A stretch of DNA of 64,000 nt from Gordonia jinhuaensis (GTDB lineage Bacteria; Actinomycetota; Actinomycetes; Mycobacteriales; Mycobacteriaceae): the NCBI RefSeq assembly GCF_014639795.1, contig NZ_BMGC01000006.1, forward strand, positions 62,001 to 126,000, given 5' to 3'. The notes below the pieces were generated by a model, which was not told the origin of the DNA, searched no databases, and saw nothing but the letters and a program-made list of their open reading frames with translations. Both the position numbers and the translations under genes were made by a program. Of this stretch, positions 29,727-40,922 are shown piece by piece; the first letter of the stretch is position 1, and each line of letters opens with the position of its first letter.

Positions 29727-31208
29727 ATGACAGGCGAGCAGACGACACCCGGAGCACATGAGCCGGACTCGGCAGCCAGTCCCGGATCCCCTGCCGCCCC
29801 GGAATCCTCTGTAGCCCCGGAGTCCCCTGCCACAGCACCCGCCTCTGAGGCATCCCCGGCGGCGCCGGCTGCGACGCCGAAGCCGGGACCCAAGCCCGGT
29901 CCCCGCCCGGGCGCACCCAAGCCCGGACCGAAGCCGGGCGCGCACCCCGCACCCGTCGCCGCGGCCGACCCCACACCCGCACGTCCGGCGTCGGATCCGA
30001 CCGCATTCGGGCGCATCGACGACGACGGCGTGGTGTGGCTCATCACCCCCGAGGGCGAACATCAGGTCGGGTCCTGGCAGGCGGGCACGGTCGCCGAGGG
30101 GCTGGCGCATTTCGGGCGCCGCTACGACGACCTGGCGACCGAGGTCGAGATCCTCGAGGAACGTCTCGAAGCCGGTTCGGGCGACCCGCGAAAGACCAAG
30201 TCCGCCGCCCAGGCAGTGCTGGACGGACTGCCCACCGCCGCGGTGATCGGTGACGTCGCCGCGCTGGAGGCCAAGTTGCGGGCGCTGGTCGACGGCGCCG
30301 ATTCGACAGCAGCCGAGCAGAACAAGCGTCGCGAACAGGCTCGCGCGGCAGCCATTGCGCGCAAGGAGACGCTGGCCGCCGAAGCCGAACAGATCGGCGC
30401 CGAGTCGACACAGTGGAAGGTCGCCGGCGATCGGCTCCGGGCGATCCTCGACGAATGGAAGACGATCAAGGGCGTCGACCGCAAGACCGACGACGTCCTG
30501 TGGAAGCGCTACTCGCGGGCGCGCGACGCGTTCAACCGTCGCCGCGGAGCCCACTTCGCCGAACTCGACCGTGAACGCGCGGGCGCCAAGGCGCGCAAGG
30601 AAGAACTCATCGTGGCCGCCGAGGAGCTCTCCGACTCCACCGACTGGGCTGCGACGTCGGCACGTTTCCGCGAGCTGCTCGCCGAGTGGAAGGCCGCCGG
30701 ACGCGCTCCCCGCGACACCGACGACGCACTGTGGGCCCGCTTCAAGGCAGCCCAGGATGTGTTCTTCGCCGCCAGGAAGGCGGCCAACAACGAGCAGAAC
30801 GCGGAGTTCACCGCCAACGGCGAGGCGAAGGAAGAACTTCTTGCCGAGGCCGAACGGACCATCGACCCCGATTCCGACCTCGATGCGGCGCGCCGTGCCT
30901 TCGGCGAGATCCGCGATCGCTGGGATGCGATCGGCAAGGTTCCGCGGGAGAAGATGGCATCGCTCGAGTCACGGATCCGTGCGCTGGAGAAGCGGATTCG
31001 CGACGCCGAGGAAGCGCGGTGGCATCGCACCGACCCGGCGGCGAAAGCGCGCGCCGAACAGTTCGCCAGCCGCGTCGAACAGCTCGAAGAGCAGGCCGAC
31101 AAGGCCGAGGCGAGCGGCAAGACGAAGGAGGCGGCCAAGCTGCGCGAGCAGGCGGTGCAGTGGCGCGAATGGGCTCGCGCCGCGGAGAGCGCCATCTCCG
31201 ACCGCTGA
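29727..31208 (+). CDS. DUF349 coiled-coil protein (Rv2731 homologue)
   Basis: A 493-aa protein. Residues 1-85 are a Pro/Ala/Gly-rich disordered region with repeating GPKPG-type units. Residues about 90-115 carry [25 protein letters not shown], typical of the family start. The rest is long charged alpha-helix with several DUF349 repeats ([16 protein letters not shown] type motifs). The location next to a membrane protein and miaB matches Rv2731/Rv2732c. Function unknown. ATG 29727 has GTGAGGAC upstream. Confidence 0.85.
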   Translation: MTGEQTTPGAHEPDSAASPGSPAAPESSVAPESPATAPASEASPAAPAATPKPGPKPGPRPGAPKPGPKPGAHPAPVAAADPTPARPASDPTAFGRIDDDGVVWLITPEGEHQVGSWQAGTVAEGLAHFGRRYDDLATEVEILEERLEAGSGDPRKTKSAAQAVLDGLPTAAVIGDVAALEAKLRALVDGADSTAAEQNKRREQARAAAIARKETLAAEAEQIGAESTQWKVAGDRLRAILDEWKTIKGVDRKTDDVLWKRYSRARDAFNRRRGAHFAELDRERAGAKARKEELIVAAEELSDSTDWAATSARFRELLAEWKAAGRAPRDTDDALWARFKAAQDVFFAARKAANNEQNAEFTANGEAKEELLAEAERTIDPDSDLDAARRAFGEIRDRWDAIGKVPREKMASLESRIRALEKRIRDAEEARWHRTDPAAKARAEQFASRVEQLEEQADKAEASGKTKEAAKLREQAVQWREWARAAESAISDR

Positions 31209-31217
31209 CCCGGGCAG

Positions 31218-31234
31218 ACCCGCGCGACGCGGGT
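31218..31234. terminator. short hairpin between converging genes
   Basis: ACCCGCG and CGCGGGT (7 bp) flank a CGA loop, nine bases after the DUF349 stop and before the end of the converging membrane-protein gene. No T run, so a weak terminator candidate. Confidence 0.5.
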
Positions 31235-31258
31235 ATCAGCCCGCCCAACCCGCGAGGT

Positions 31259-32170
31259 TCAGTCCTCGTCGCGCCCGTCACCTGCCTGGTCACCGGACTT
31301 CTCCGTGAGATCGGAGGCGGAATCTGCCGAGTCGGTGCCGGCTGCCGGGGGCTGCGTATCCGACGTCGACGGGGTTGCACTCGACGGGCTTGTACTCGAC
31401 TGGGTGGTGCTGGAGTCGGTAGCCCGGGATTCGGCGTTCTTGGCCGCTGCCCGTCGCCGCTGCTGCAGTTCGACCATGCGCACCTCGTTGCGCTGGGCCT
31501 CCAGCCTGCGGCGCTGTTCGAGCGCCAGCTGATAGTCGGTACGGTTCCACACCACGCGCGCCCAGTGGAAGGTGAGGACGAACATCGCGATCCAACCGAT
31601 CACCAGACCCGCGCCCACACCGCTGGGTGGTGTGATCCCGTTGACGCCCGGGGTGTTTCTCGACCACCAGGCGAGCATTCCGGCCACGCAGGTGACCGCC
31701 GATCCGGCGAGCGCGATCCACGCCAGCGTCCACCGCCGGGTGAGCAGCGCCACCACCGAGAAGCCGATACCGAAGATCACCTCCATCCACACGAACACCC
31801 GTGAGGTCACGGTGACCCGCTCGTCACGGGCCGCGTCACTGAAGGTCAGAACGTCGATCCCCGACGCGTGACCGGTGTGCGGCAGGACCAGCGACACGAT
31901 CACCGCCAGCACCGCCACGGCCACCACGACCGCGCGCGCACCGGGGTCGATCTCACCGGCGACCTTGCGTTCGGTGCGACGCAGCTGCGCTTCGAACTGC
32001 TCGAAACCGTCGGACACCGGACGGTTGTCGCTGATCGGCTCGGGGTGAGCCTCACCGGTATGAGGGGTGCGCGCGGCCGAGCCGTCGCTTCCGGCGATCC
32101 CGTCCCCGGTCAGATTGTTCTCGGGAGCCCTGTCCCCAGCAGAATCGCCGCTTCGATCCGTCACGCTCAT
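31259..32170 (-). CDS. conserved membrane protein (Rv2732c homologue)
   Basis: A 303-aa protein with a hydrophilic N-terminal 85 residues, then four predicted transmembrane helices: [57 protein letters not shown] and [19 protein letters not shown] charged coiled segment ([20 protein letters not shown]) and a Ser/Thr-rich tail follow. The ATG at 32170 overlaps the miaB stop (ATGA), so it is co-translated with miaB as in mycobacteria. Function unknown. Confidence 0.85.
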   Translation of the reverse strand: MSVTDRSGDSAGDRAPENNLTGDGIAGSDGSAARTPHTGEAHPEPISDNRPVSDGFEQFEAQLRRTERKVAGEIDPGARAVVVAVAVLAVIVSLVLPHTGHASGIDVLTFSDAARDERVTVTSRVFVWMEVIFGIGFSVVALLTRRWTLAWIALAGSAVTCVAGMLAWWSRNTPGVNGITPPSGVGAGLVIGWIAMFVLTFHWARVVWNRTDYQLALEQRRRLEAQRNEVRMVELQQRRRAAAKNAESRATDSSTTQSSTSPSSATPSTSDTQPPAAGTDSADSASDLTEKSGDQAGDGRDED

Positions 32171-33693
32171 GCCCCGCATCCTGTGTCACATCCGGCGGTG
32201 GCCGCCACGGGTTCTGGCCGACCCATCCCCGGCATGCCCAGCCCGACCCCGATCGGCGGGGTCTGCGGGGTGCGGCCGGCCTCGTGGGCGTCCCCGGCGC
32301 GGGTGCGGCGATGGGAGATCAGCGTCCCGTCGGCGACCAGATGATGCGGTGCAGCACCGGTCACCACGGTCTCGATCACGTCACCGGGGCGCACCGCACC
32401 GGACTCGGGTGCGGCGAAATGCACCAGTCGACCGTCCCGGGCCCGACCCGACATGCGCCGGGTCTCGGAGTTCTTGCGCCCGTCGTCGGCGCTCACCAAC
32501 AGTTCCACCTGTGACCCGACGAGTGCACGGTTCTGTTCCAGACAGATCCGCTCCTGCAGCTCGACCAGACGCTGGTATCGCTGCGTCACCACCTCCTTGG
32601 GCACCTGCTCGTCCATGTCGGCGGCGGGTGTGCCCGGGCGGGGTGAGTACTGGAAGGTGAAGGCGGCCGAGAACCTGGCCTTCTCGACGACATCGAGGGT
32701 CGCCTGAAAGTCCTCCTCGGTCTCACCGGGGAAGCCGACGATGATGTCGGTGGTGATCGCCGCATGCGGAATCGCCTCGCGCACACGGTCGAGGATGCCG
32801 AGGAATTTGGTCGTGCGATAGCTGCGCCGCATCGACCGCAGGATTCGATCGGATCCCGACTGCAGCGGCATGTGCAGCTGCGGGCAGATATTCGGCGTGG
32901 CCGCCATCGCCTCGATCACGTCGTCGGTGAACTCGGCGGGATGCGGCGAGGTGAACCGCACACGTTCGAGGCCGTCGATCCGCCCGCAGGCACGCAAGAG
33001 GTCGGCGAACGCGCCGCGGTCACGGGGTTGGTCGGGATCGGCGAACGACATCCCGTAGGCGTTCACGTTCTGGCCGAGCAGGGTCACCTCTACGACCCCC
33101 TCGTCGACCAGTGCCTGCACCTCGGCCAAGACATCACCCGGTCGGCGATCGACCTCCTTACCGCGCAGTGCGGGCACGATGCAGAAGGTGCAGGTGTTGT
33201 TGCAGCCCACCGACACCGACACCCACCCGGAGTAGGCCGACTCGCGGTGCGCGGGCAGCGTCGACGGAAAGGTCTCGAGGGAGTCGAGGATCTCGACCTC
33301 GGCGTGCTGGTTGTGCCGGGCGCGTTCGAGCAGTGCGGGAAGTGACCCGAGGTTGTGCGTGCCGAAGACCACGTCGACCCAGGGCGCACGGTCGATCACC
33401 GCACTGCGGTCCTTCTGGGCGAGGCAGCCACCCACGGCGATCTGCATGTCGGGGCGCTGCGACTTCACCGGGGCCAGATGCGACAGGTTGCCGTACAGCT
33501 TGTTGTCGGCGTTCTCCCGGACCGCACACGTGTTGAAGACCACCAGGTCGGCGTCGGCGGGATCGGCGGCGCGGACGTAGCCGGCCGATTCCAGCAATCC
33601 CGCGATCCGCTCGGAGTCGTGCACGTTCATCTGACATCCGTAGGTCCGCACATCGAAGGTGCGACCCGACCCGGTCACTGCTGCCCTACTCAC
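32167..33693 (-). CDS. miaB: tRNA-2-methylthio-N6-dimethylallyladenosine synthase
   Basis: A 508-aa radical-SAM methylthiotransferase acting on i6A37 tRNA made by MiaA. The N-terminal UPF0004 domain has its cluster cysteines in [22 protein letters not shown] and VGGCLAQKD. The radical-SAM C-x3-C-x2-C is [12 protein letters not shown] (about residues 164-175). A C-terminal TRAM domain ([14 protein letters not shown]) is present. The last 60 residues are an extra Pro/Gly/Thr-rich tail. Confidence 0.96.
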   Translation of the reverse strand: MSRAAVTGSGRTFDVRTYGCQMNVHDSERIAGLLESAGYVRAADPADADLVVFNTCAVRENADNKLYGNLSHLAPVKSQRPDMQIAVGGCLAQKDRSAVIDRAPWVDVVFGTHNLGSLPALLERARHNQHAEVEILDSLETFPSTLPAHRESAYSGWVSVSVGCNNTCTFCIVPALRGKEVDRRPGDVLAEVQALVDEGVVEVTLLGQNVNAYGMSFADPDQPRDRGAFADLLRACGRIDGLERVRFTSPHPAEFTDDVIEAMAATPNICPQLHMPLQSGSDRILRSMRRSYRTTKFLGILDRVREAIPHAAITTDIIVGFPGETEEDFQATLDVVEKARFSAAFTFQYSPRPGTPAADMDEQVPKEVVTQRYQRLVELQERICLEQNRALVGSQVELLVSADDGRKNSETRRMSGRARDGRLVHFAAPESGAVRPGDVIETVVTGAAPHHLVADGTLISHRRTRAGDAHEAGRTPQTPPIGVGLGMPGMGRPEPVAATAGCDTGCGA

Positions 33694-33857
33694 TTTGACC
33701 AGGGTACTTGCCGAGACGAACAGGCCAGAATCCGCCCGGCAACGGCGTCACCGACGACCCCGGACCGCGAGGAGAACAGTAAACTCTGGACAAAGCTCGC
33801 ACGTCAGCGGCGGTGCGTCGCATCACATCAGCCACCGCTCGTGGGTATCGTCAGCGC

Positions 33858-34676
33858 ATGACCCCTCCTCCTTCTTCGGAACCGGGCTCTCCCCCTGCGA
33901 GTTCACCCAGCACTGCCTCGGCGCAGGCCCAGACACAGGCGCCGTCGATGATCTCCATGCGCCACGTGGACAAGCACTTCGGCGAGCTCCACGTCCTACG
34001 CGACATCACCCTGGAGATCCCCCGCGGTCAGGTCGTGGTCGTGCTCGGCCCGTCGGGTTCGGGCAAGTCGACGCTGTGCCGCACCATCAACCGTCTCGAG
34101 CCGATCGACTCGGGTGAGATCTACGTCGACGGCGAACAGCTACCCGAGGAGGGCAGGGCGCTGGCCTCGTTGCGCGCCGAGGTCGGCATGGTCTTCCAGT
34201 CGTTCAACCTGTTCTCCCACAAGACCATCCTCGACAACGTCACCCTCGCACCGACCAAGGTGCGCAGGCTCTCACGCGACGAGGCGAAGAAAAACGCACT
34301 CGCGCTGCTCGAACGCGTGGGCATCGCCGGGCAGAAGGACAAATATCCCGCGCAGCTGTCGGGCGGCCAGCAACAGCGTGTCGCGATCGCCCGGTCACTG
34401 GCGATGAACCCGAAGGTGATGCTCTTCGACGAGCCCACCTCGGCGCTCGACCCCGAGATGGTCAACGAGGTCCTCGACGTGATGGTCTCACTGGCCAAGG
34501 AAGGTATGACGATGGTCTGCGTCACCCACGAGATGGGCTTCGCCCGCCGTGCGGCCGACCGGGTCATCTTCATGGACAACGGCGCCGTGGTCGAGGACTC
34601 CGACCCGGAGAGCTTCTTCACCGCACCGAAGTCCGAGCGCGCCAAGGACTTCCTCGGCAAGATCCTGGGGCACTGA
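33858..34676 (+). CDS. gluA: glutamate ABC transporter ATPase GluA
   Basis: A 272-aa polar-amino-acid ABC ATPase. Walker [10 protein letters not shown] (about 64-72), Q-loop [10 protein letters not shown], signature [15 protein letters not shown], Walker [14 protein letters not shown] and H-loop VTHEMGFAR are all intact. Residues 1-32 are a Ser/Pro-rich extension; an internal ATG at 33948 would give the usual family start, so the start is uncertain. First gene of gluABCD, divergent from miaB. Confidence 0.93.
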   Translation: MTPPPSSEPGSPPASSPSTASAQAQTQAPSMISMRHVDKHFGELHVLRDITLEIPRGQVVVVLGPSGSGKSTLCRTINRLEPIDSGEIYVDGEQLPEEGRALASLRAEVGMVFQSFNLFSHKTILDNVTLAPTKVRRLSRDEAKKNALALLERVGIAGQKDKYPAQLSGGQQQRVAIARSLAMNPKVMLFDEPTSALDPEMVNEVLDVMVSLAKEGMTMVCVTHEMGFARRAADRVIFMDNGAVVEDSDPESFFTAPKSERAKDFLGKILGH

Positions 34677-34677
34677 G

Positions 34678-35682
34678 ATGCGGAGAGCCTTTCGTGTCCG
34701 CGCGACGCTGGCGCTGGCTGTCGCCGCCGTGTCGTCCGCGTCGCTGGTGAGTGCCTGCGGCAGCAGTGAACCTCGCAACCTGATCGATTCGATCCGCAGC
34801 GGTTCGGTGATCCTGGGCACGAAGTACGACCAGCCCGGGTTGGGTCTTCGCCACCCGGACAAGAAGTTCAGCGGATTCGACGTGTCGGTCTCGGAGTACG
34901 TGGTCGACACCATCGCCGACCGACTCGGTGTGAAACACCCGAAGATCACCTGGCGCGAGACGCCGTCGGCGCAGCGCGAGACGTTGATCGGCAACGGCGA
35001 GGTCGACATGATCGCCGCCACCTACTCCATCACCCCCTCACGCGCCAAGAAAGTGGCCTTCGCCGGGCCGTATCTGGTGACCTATCAGGGACTGATGGTG
35101 CGCAAGGACGACACGTCGATCACGACGCTCGCCGACCTGAACCGGGGTAAGAAGCTGTGCTCGGTCACCGGTTCTACCCCGGCACAGAACGTCAAGAAGC
35201 AGCTCCCCGGTGTGCAGTTGCAGGAATACGACTCCTACTCCTCATGCGTCGAGGCATTGCAGCGCAACAAGGTCGACGCGATGACCACCGACGAGATGAT
35301 CCTCGCCGGCTTCTCCAACTTCGATCCGGGCAAGTTCAAGCTGGTCGGGATGGAGTATGCGAAGGACACCTGCGTCAACGACACCTACAAGAAGGCCGGC
35401 GCCCCGTTCTCCACCGAGTACTACGGGATCGGCATGGCCAAGGACCAGCCCGACACGGTCAAGGAGGTCAACTCCGTGCTGCAGCAGATGCTCACCCCGG
35501 CGACGGGCTCCTCGGTCTCCCCGTGGTCGAACGCACTGCAGAAGGCCGTCGGAGCCGAGGAGGTCAACAGGATGCGTGAACGTGCGGGGAGCTCGGGATC
35601 GAAGTACACCTTCACTCCCCAACCGGGAAATCTGTCCTTCCTCGACGCGCCGTCGACACCGTGCCCCAAGGAGCTCTCGTGA
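34678..35682 (+). CDS. gluB: glutamate-binding lipoprotein GluB
   Basis: A 334-aa extracytoplasmic solute-binding protein (SBP_bac_3). The lipoprotein signal ends in LVSAC (Cys about residue 23), followed by [16 protein letters not shown], the ligand site region [19 protein letters not shown] and [10 protein letters not shown]. It captures glutamate (or a related polar amino acid) for the GluCD permease. It starts one base after gluA and overlaps gluC by 4 nt. Confidence 0.94.
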   Translation: MRRAFRVRATLALAVAAVSSASLVSACGSSEPRNLIDSIRSGSVILGTKYDQPGLGLRHPDKKFSGFDVSVSEYVVDTIADRLGVKHPKITWRETPSAQRETLIGNGEVDMIAATYSITPSRAKKVAFAGPYLVTYQGLMVRKDDTSITTLADLNRGKKLCSVTGSTPAQNVKKQLPGVQLQEYDSYSSCVEALQRNKVDAMTTDEMILAGFSNFDPGKFKLVGMEYAKDTCVNDTYKKAGAPFSTEYYGIGMAKDQPDTVKEVNSVLQQMLTPATGSSVSPWSNALQKAVGAEEVNRMRERAGSSGSKYTFTPQPGNLSFLDAPSTPCPKELS

Positions 35683-36362
35683 ACGATCTCTGGTCGGATA
35701 TCGGCCCGCAGCTGTGGCCGGCATTCGAGACGACACTCAAGCTGACCCTCTACGCCGCGATCGGCTCGGCGATCTGGGGCACGATCCTCGCGGGACTGCG
35801 GGTCTCACCGATTCCGGTGATGCGCGCCTTCGCCACCGCCTACGTCAACGTGGTGCGCAACACCCCCCTCACCCTCATCGTGATCTTCTGCTCGGTGGGC
35901 CTCTATCAGAATCTGGGGCTGGCACTCGCCCCGGAGAACGACAACTTCATCAAGAACAACAACTTCTGGCTCGCGGTGCTCGGCTTCGTGATCTACACGT
36001 CGACCTTCGTCTGCGAAACACTGCGCTCGGGCTTCAACACCGTGCCCGTGGGACAGGCCGAAGCAGCGAGATCGCTGGGTATGTCGTTCATCCAGGTGTT
36101 CGGGATCATCGTGTTGCCGCAGGCGATGCGCACGGTGATAGGCCCGATGGGCAGCGTGCTCATCGCACTCACCAAGAACACCACGATCGCCTCGGCGATC
36201 GGAGTGGCCGAGGCGTCGCTGCTGATGAAGGAGCAGATCGAGAATCACGCCGACCAGGTGATCGCCATCTTCGTGATCATCGCCATCGGCTTCATGATCA
36301 TCACCCTGATCGAGGGATTCGTGTTCGGATATCTGGCCAAACGATGGGAGGTCAGGCGATGA
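35679..36362 (+). CDS. gluC: glutamate ABC permease GluC
   Basis: A 227-aa His/Glu-type amino acid permease with about five transmembrane helices and the ATPase-contact loop containing [18 protein letters not shown] 35679 has AAGGAG upstream and overlaps gluB by GTGA. It pairs with GluD to form the channel. Confidence 0.94.
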   Translation: MNDLWSDIGPQLWPAFETTLKLTLYAAIGSAIWGTILAGLRVSPIPVMRAFATAYVNVVRNTPLTLIVIFCSVGLYQNLGLALAPENDNFIKNNNFWLAVLGFVIYTSTFVCETLRSGFNTVPVGQAEAARSLGMSFIQVFGIIVLPQAMRTVIGPMGSVLIALTKNTTIASAIGVAEASLLMKEQIENHADQVIAIFVIIAIGFMIITLIEGFVFGYLAKRWEVRR

Positions 36363-37276
36363 CCACACGTGCGACAGCCCTCTACGACGCGCCGGGCCCC
36401 AAGGCGCGGGCCCGCAACCGGATCATCACCGTGATCTTCTCGATCCTGGTGATCGCGCTGGTCGTCTGGATCCTCGTCACCCTCGGCAACAACGGTCAGC
36501 TCGCCTCCGAGAAATGGTCGCCGTTCATCAAGTCGACCACCTGGACCACGTACCTGCTGCCCGGCCTGTGGGGCACGATCAAGGCGGCACTGCTGTCGAT
36601 CGTGTTCGCCTCGGTCCTCGGCGCGGTGCTGGGCATCGGCCGGCTCTCCGATCACCGCTGGGTGCGCATCATCAGCGGCGCGATCGTGGAGTTCTTCCGG
36701 GCGATCCCCGTGCTGATCCTGATGATCTTCGCCTACTACCTGTTCGCGCACTACGCGATATTCCCCGCCACGCAATTGTCCTTCGCCGCAGTGGTGTTCG
36801 GCCTCACCTTCTACAACGGCTCGGTGATCGCCGAGATCCTGCGCTCGGGCATCAACTCCCTGGCGCGCGGACAGTCAGAAGCCGCGTACGCACTGGGCCT
36901 GCGCAAGTCCCAGGTGATGCGCATGATCCTGTTGCCCCAGGCGGTCACCGCCATGCTCCCGGCACTGGTGTCGCAGATGGTGATCGCGCTCAAGGACAGC
37001 GCGTTGGGCTACGCGATCGGCTACGTCGAGGTGGTGCGGTCGGGTATCCAGTCGGCGTCCTACTACGGCAACTATCTGCCGGCACTCGTGGTGGTGGCGC
37101 TGATCATGATCGTGATCAACTTCTCCCTGTCGAGCGCGGCCACCGGCATCGAACGACGCGTGCGTCAGGGCAGTCGGCGCCGACGACAACCCGACCCGGA
37201 GCCGAGTGCGGAAACCAAGGTCCGTGAGGGTGAACGCACCACGGCCGCTGGCGATCCGATAACCTACGGCGACTGA
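36359..37276 (+). CDS. gluD: glutamate ABC permease GluD
   Basis: A 305-aa permease with about five or six transmembrane helices, the family loop [18 protein letters not shown] and the upstream [12 protein letters not shown]. The charged C-terminal tail ([14 protein letters not shown]) is cytoplasmic. The ATG at 36359 overlaps gluC by 4 nt with GGGAGG upstream. Last gene of the operon; a hairpin follows. Confidence 0.94.
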   Translation: MTTRATALYDAPGPKARARNRIITVIFSILVIALVVWILVTLGNNGQLASEKWSPFIKSTTWTTYLLPGLWGTIKAALLSIVFASVLGAVLGIGRLSDHRWVRIISGAIVEFFRAIPVLILMIFAYYLFAHYAIFPATQLSFAAVVFGLTFYNGSVIAEILRSGINSLARGQSEAAYALGLRKSQVMRMILLPQAVTAMLPALVSQMVIALKDSALGYAIGYVEVVRSGIQSASYYGNYLPALVVVALIMIVINFSLSSAATGIERRVRQGSRRRRQPDPEPSAETKVREGERTTAAGDPITYGD

Positions 37277-37284
37277 GCTGCGAC

Positions 37285-37326
37285 GATCCGGCCACCGCGA
37301 CAACACTTGTCGGCGGCGGCCGGATC
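37285..37326. terminator. terminator hairpin after gluABCD
   Basis: GATCCGGCC (37285-37293) pairs perfectly with GGCCGGATC (37318-37326), and inside it GACAA pairs with TTGTC. It starts eight bases after the gluD stop. No T run. Confidence 0.8.
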
Positions 37327-37338
37327 CCGATAGTCGGC

Positions 37339-37401
37339 GTTCAGTGAGGTTCGGCGTTCAGTGAGGTTCGGCGTTCAGTGAGGTTCGGCGTTCAGTGAGG
37401 T
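37339..37401. repeat. 3.7 x 17-bp repeat over the recX stop
   Basis: GTTCAGTGAGGTTCGGC occurs identically at 37339, 37356 and 37373, with a partial copy from 37390 that holds the complement of the recX stop (37392-37394). Because 17 is not a multiple of three, the repeated stop appears in all three frames downstream of recX. Confidence 0.96.
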
Positions 37402-38105
37402 GCCGAATGCGCCAGTGCGTCGAGCGCCTCGTCGACGATCTCGATGGACATCGGCGCCGGGAACCCTCGGCGGGCGAGCATGGCGACCAGTCGCCGCCGG
37501 TGGCGCAGTCTGTCGTCGCGATCGACGAGGTCGACGGCGTCGAGTCGCGCTACCTTCTTCTCGACCAGTCGCATGGCCTGCACACGTTCGTCGTCGGTGT
37601 CGATCTCGGCGAGCGCACCCTCGATGACCTCGGCTGCCACTCCCTTGGTGCGCAGCTCATGCCGTAGGGCCGTGCGTCCCTTGCCGCTGTGTTCGTGACG
37701 GGAACGCACCCATTCGGTGGCGAAGTCGGTGTCGTCGAGAAGTCGCTCGCGCAGGAGGCGGTCGATCAGCTCGTCAACCTGCTCGGTCGCAAAATCCTTG
37801 CGCAACAAGCGGGTACGCATCTCGTCACAGCTGCGTGCGCGCACCGCGAGCAGTCGTAGCGCCGCGTCGTAGATGGACCGGTCATCAGTCATCCCCTCGT
37901 CCGCGGTGGCGGTCGACGGGCCATGACTCGACTTGTCTGTCGAATTCTCGGTCAGGTGGATGGCTGACGTTCGCGTGGTATCGGCCGATCGGCCTGGACC
38001 ATGAGACCCCTGATCGCGATGCCCACGATCGCGAGCGAGGATGTCCGCGGTGGCGGCGGCTAGCCGTCTGCGGACATCCTCGCGGTGGCGTTCTGTGTCA
38101 GACAT
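37392..38105 (-). CDS. recX: regulatory protein RecX
   Basis: A 237-aa RecX, the modulator of RecA filaments. The three-helix repeats are visible from about residue 78 (ALRLLAVRARSCDEMRTRLL, LLDDTDFATEWVRSR, LRTKGVAAEVIEGAL, RRLVAMLARRGF). The first 71 residues are a non-conserved, Thr/Ser/His-rich extension containing two SHGP-type motifs. A start at 37892 would give the typical 166-aa size. It lies 59 nt behind recA and is probably co-transcribed. Confidence 0.92.
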   Translation of the reverse strand: MSDTERHREDVRRRLAAATADILARDRGHRDQGSHGPGRSADTTRTSAIHLTENSTDKSSHGPSTATADEGMTDDRSIYDAALRLLAVRARSCDEMRTRLLRKDFATEQVDELIDRLLRERLLDDTDFATEWVRSRHEHSGKGRTALRHELRTKGVAAEVIEGALAEIDTDDERVQAMRLVEKKVARLDAVDLVDRDDRLRHRRRLVAMLARRGFPAPMSIEIVDEALDALAHSAPH

Positions 38106-38164
38106 CAGCGTTGTACGAGATCAGCTCGCTCGTACACGATCGGTGCCATCGACGCATCGGTCCG

Positions 38165-39208
38165 TCAGAAGTCCACCGGCGCGGGGGCGATGTCGTCCTC
38201 GGTCAACACCGCACCGATGCCCAGCTTCTCTTTGATCTTCTTCTCGATCTCATCGCGGACGTCGGTGTTCTCCAGGAGGAACTTCCGTGCGTTCTCCTTG
38301 CCCTGACCGAGCTGATCGCCCTCATAGGTGAACCAGGATCCGGATTTGCGCACGAATCCCTCGGCCACACCCAGGTCGATCAGCGAACCCTCCTTGCTGA
38401 TGCCGTGGCCGTAGAGGATGTCGAACTCGGCCTGCTTGAACGGCGGCGACACCTTGTTCTTCACGACCTTCACACGGGTACGGTTACCCACCGCCTCGGT
38501 GCCGTCCTTGAGGGTCTCGATGCGTCGGACATCCAGGCGCACAGACGAATAGAACTTCAGCGCCTTACCACCGGTGGTGGTCTCCGGGGAGCCGAACATC
38601 ACGCCGATCTTCTCGCGCAGCTGGTTGATGAAGATCGCGGTGGTGTTGGAGTTGTTGAGCGCCGAGGTCATCTTGCGCAGCGCCTGGCTCATCAGGCGGG
38701 CCTGCAGACCCACGTGGCTGTCACCCATCTCGCCCTCGATCTCCGCACGGGGCACCAGCGCAGCCACCGAGTCGATCACGATGATGTCGAGTGCGCCGGA
38801 GCGGATCAGCATGTCGGCGATCTCGAGTGCCTGCTCACCGGTGTCGGGCTGCGACACCAGCAGTGCATCGGTGTCGACCCCGAGTTTGGATGCGTAGTCG
38901 GGGTCGAGGGCGTGCTCGGCGTCGATGAACGCCGCGATACCGCCGTTGGCCTGGGCATTGGCCACCGCGTGGAGTGCGACGGTGGTCTTACCCGAGGATT
39001 CCGGGCCGTAGATCTCCACGATGCGCCCGCGGGGCAGGCCACCGATGCCGAGTGCGACATCGAGTGCGATCGACCCGGTGGGGATCACCTCGATGGGCTG
39101 ACGCGCTTCCTCGCCGAGGCGCATCACGGATCCCTTGCCGAAGTTCTTGTCGATCTGGGCAAGTGCCAGATCGAGTGCCTTCTCGCGGTCCTGGGGTACA
39201 GCTGCCAT
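38165..39208 (-). CDS. recA: recombinase RecA
   Basis: A 347-aa RecA. Walker [10 protein letters not shown] (about 68-76), Walker B with [22 protein letters not shown], the L2 region [28 protein letters not shown] broken over about 193-220, and an acidic C-terminus. No intein is present, unlike M. tuberculosis. The ATG at 39208 has AGGAGAG upstream. An SOS box lies 188 bases before it. Confidence 0.98.
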   Translation of the reverse strand: MAAVPQDREKALDLALAQIDKNFGKGSVMRLGEEARQPIEVIPTGSIALDVALGIGGLPRGRIVEIYGPESSGKTTVALHAVANAQANGGIAAFIDAEHALDPDYASKLGVDTDALLVSQPDTGEQALEIADMLIRSGALDIIVIDSVAALVPRAEIEGEMGDSHVGLQARLMSQALRKMTSALNNSNTTAIFINQLREKIGVMFGSPETTTGGKALKFYSSVRLDVRRIETLKDGTEAVGNRTRVKVVKNKVSPPFKQAEFDILYGHGISKEGSLIDLGVAEGFVRKSGSWFTYEGDQLGQGKENARKFLLENTDVRDEIEKKIKEKLGIGAVLTEDDIAPAPVDF

Positions 39209-39395
39209 GGTTGCTCTCCTGGTCGGGTCGGCCGTTGCTCGCTTCCGCGGGCCGGCCGGGGTGGCGCCGGGTTCTCCGGCGGTGGACGTGTTCACATCGG
39301 CCCGCGTTCTCTTCGTGGTCCCACGCTTCTGGGTCATGCCCGAGACGCTAGATGTGCCTACCGACAATCCACCTCGTGCACACCGAACACTGTAG

Positions 39396-39411
39396 ACGAA
39401 CAGGTGTTCGA
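39396..39411. promoter_or_regulatory. LexA/SOS box upstream of recA
   Basis: ACGAACAGGTGTTCGA matches TCGAAC-N4-GTTCGA at 11 of 12 fixed positions, with the same AGGT centre as lexA box 2. It lies between recA and the DUF3046 gene. Confidence 0.9.
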
Positions 39412-39484
39412 GGTGAGGATTTCGAGTGCCGACACGCCGGGGAGAGGACCCGCCGAGACGCCGGGCCGCCGGATCAGGCGGAAG

Positions 39485-39679
39485 TCACCAGAGTTCGCGG
39501 GGGACGTCGAAGTCCCTGCACAGGGCCACCCAGACGTCACGCGGGTCGACGCCGTCCTCGATCGCCTGCGCGGCGGTCCGGCCACCCAAATCGATCAACA
39601 CGTGGTCGATCAGCAGCGAGTCGGCTGCCTGACTACCGAACTGGGTGTGCACGAGTTCGGTGAATTCGGTGAGTCGCAT
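39485..39679 (-). CDS. DUF3046 small protein (Rv2738c homologue)
   Basis: A 64-aa acidic protein beginning MRLTEFTELVHTQFG and ending near GVDPRDVWVALCRDFDVP, the DUF3046 pattern always found beside recA in mycolata. The ATG at 39679 gives the family length; the frame continues upstream but without a ribosome site. Function unknown. Confidence 0.88.
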   Translation of the reverse strand: MRLTEFTELVHTQFGSQAADSLLIDHVLIDLGGRTAAQAIEDGVDPRDVWVALCRDFDVPRELW

Positions 39680-39736
39680 CGACACCAGCGTAGCGATGCG
39701 TGGACCACCCACACGACCCCACACGACCGGGCACTC

Positions 39737-40906
39737 TCACACCGATGCGGCCACCCGATGGCACACCCGGATCGGGTCGACGGTGTCGGCGATCGACTCG
39801 CCGATCGCCCGCGCGGCCCGCGTATACGCCGGATCGCCGAGTACCTCGAGCACCGCCGCCCACAGTGCCGCCGCACTCAGTGGTCGAACCGACAGCCCGG
39901 CGCCGGCCCGCCGGGTCCGCTGCGCCAGCTCCCATTGATCGCCGCCACCGGGCACCGCCACGACCGGCACCCCGGCGAGCAACGACTTCGCCAGCATCCC
40001 GTGTCCCCCACCGCAGATCGTGACGGCGGCATGTGCGAGCAGGTGGTCTTGCCGTCCGTGTCCGGCGACCAGCCAGTCGGTGGCGGGCCCGGAGTCGGTG
40101 GCGGACCCGGAATCGGAATCGATGGTGGACACGACCATGCGCACACCGCGCCCGGACAATGCCTCGACGGCGAGATCAGCCAGATCGGCGACACCGGTGA
40201 CCGCTGTCGACGGCGCCACCATCACCAGCGGCGCATGTCCGGGCGGCACAGTGAACTCGGTGTCGGTGGGTTCCCACAGCAGCGGTCCGACCAGATGCGC
40301 GGTCGCCGGCCAATCGGGGCGGAGAACCTCCAGACCCGGCAGCGTGGCGATCAGATGGGCATCGGGGCGCGGGATGTCGGGCGGCAGGCCCACCGCCGCG
40401 CGCGCCGAACGGCGCTGTCGCTCACCGGTGGCCAGCGAGCGCGCGGTCAACGCCCGAGCGAGTGCGTCGCCGGCGCGCCCGAACAGGCCATCGGCAGGCG
40501 CACGACCGGACCCGATCGGCGGCAGTCCGCGCGACGGTTCGTAGAGCGGATGCGGTGACAGCTGCACCCAGGGAATCCCCAGGGCTGCCGCCGCCCATCC
40601 CCCGCACACCGTGAGGACGTCGGAGACCACCAGGTCGGGAGCGGCCGCGCGCAGGGGTTCGAGGAGGTCGAGGGTCATCGCCGCTGCCCGCACACTCAGC
40701 CTCGCACCGGCGTCGACGTCGTCGGTCGGCGGATCGTCGACACCGGGCAGCTGACACACCCGTACGCCGACCGGCACCGCGACATCGTGCCAACGTTGAC
40801 CGGTGAACACGATCGCCTCGTCCCCGGCATCGGCGGCACGCTCGGCCAGTGCGAGTGCGGGGAACGCATGACCGGCATCGGGTCCGGCGACGATCGCTAT
40901 GCGCAC
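39737..40906 (-). CDS. GT1-type glycosyltransferase (Rv2739c homologue)
   Basis: A 389-aa two-domain glycosyltransferase of the UDP-glycosyltransferase/MurG-like fold. The N-terminal acceptor loop is IVAGPDAGHAFPALALAERA. The C-terminal nucleotide-sugar domain has HAAVTICGGGHGMLAKSLLAGVPVVAVPGGGDQWELAQR spread over about 310-348. It occupies the position of Rv2739c between the recA and pspA loci. Acceptor and donor are unknown. Starts with ATG at 40906, 16 nt after the small membrane gene. Confidence 0.85.
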   Translation of the reverse strand: MRIAIVAGPDAGHAFPALALAERAADAGDEAIVFTGQRWHDVAVPVGVRVCQLPGVDDPPTDDVDAGARLSVRAAAMTLDLLEPLRAAAPDLVVSDVLTVCGGWAAAALGIPWVQLSPHPLYEPSRGLPPIGSGRAPADGLFGRAGDALARALTARSLATGERQRRSARAAVGLPPDIPRPDAHLIATLPGLEVLRPDWPATAHLVGPLLWEPTDTEFTVPPGHAPLVMVAPSTAVTGVADLADLAVEALSGRGVRMVVSTIDSDSGSATDSGPATDWLVAGHGRQDHLLAHAAVTICGGGHGMLAKSLLAGVPVVAVPGGGDQWELAQRTRRAGAGLSVRPLSAAALWAAVLEVLGDPAYTRAARAIGESIADTVDPIRVCHRVAASV

Positions 40907-40922
40907 GCCGCCCCCGGGGCGA

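Noticed and set aside
35357-36358. Long upstream extension of the gluD frame
   Set aside because: It runs through gluB and gluC in another frame; the overlapping ATGA at 36359 with GGGAGG gives the family start.
37835-40558. Open frame of about 900 codons on the plus strand
   Set aside because: It is antisense to recX, recA, the DUF3046 gene and the glycosyltransferase; its His/Arg/Asp-rich translation has no domain, and long antisense frames are expected at this GC content.
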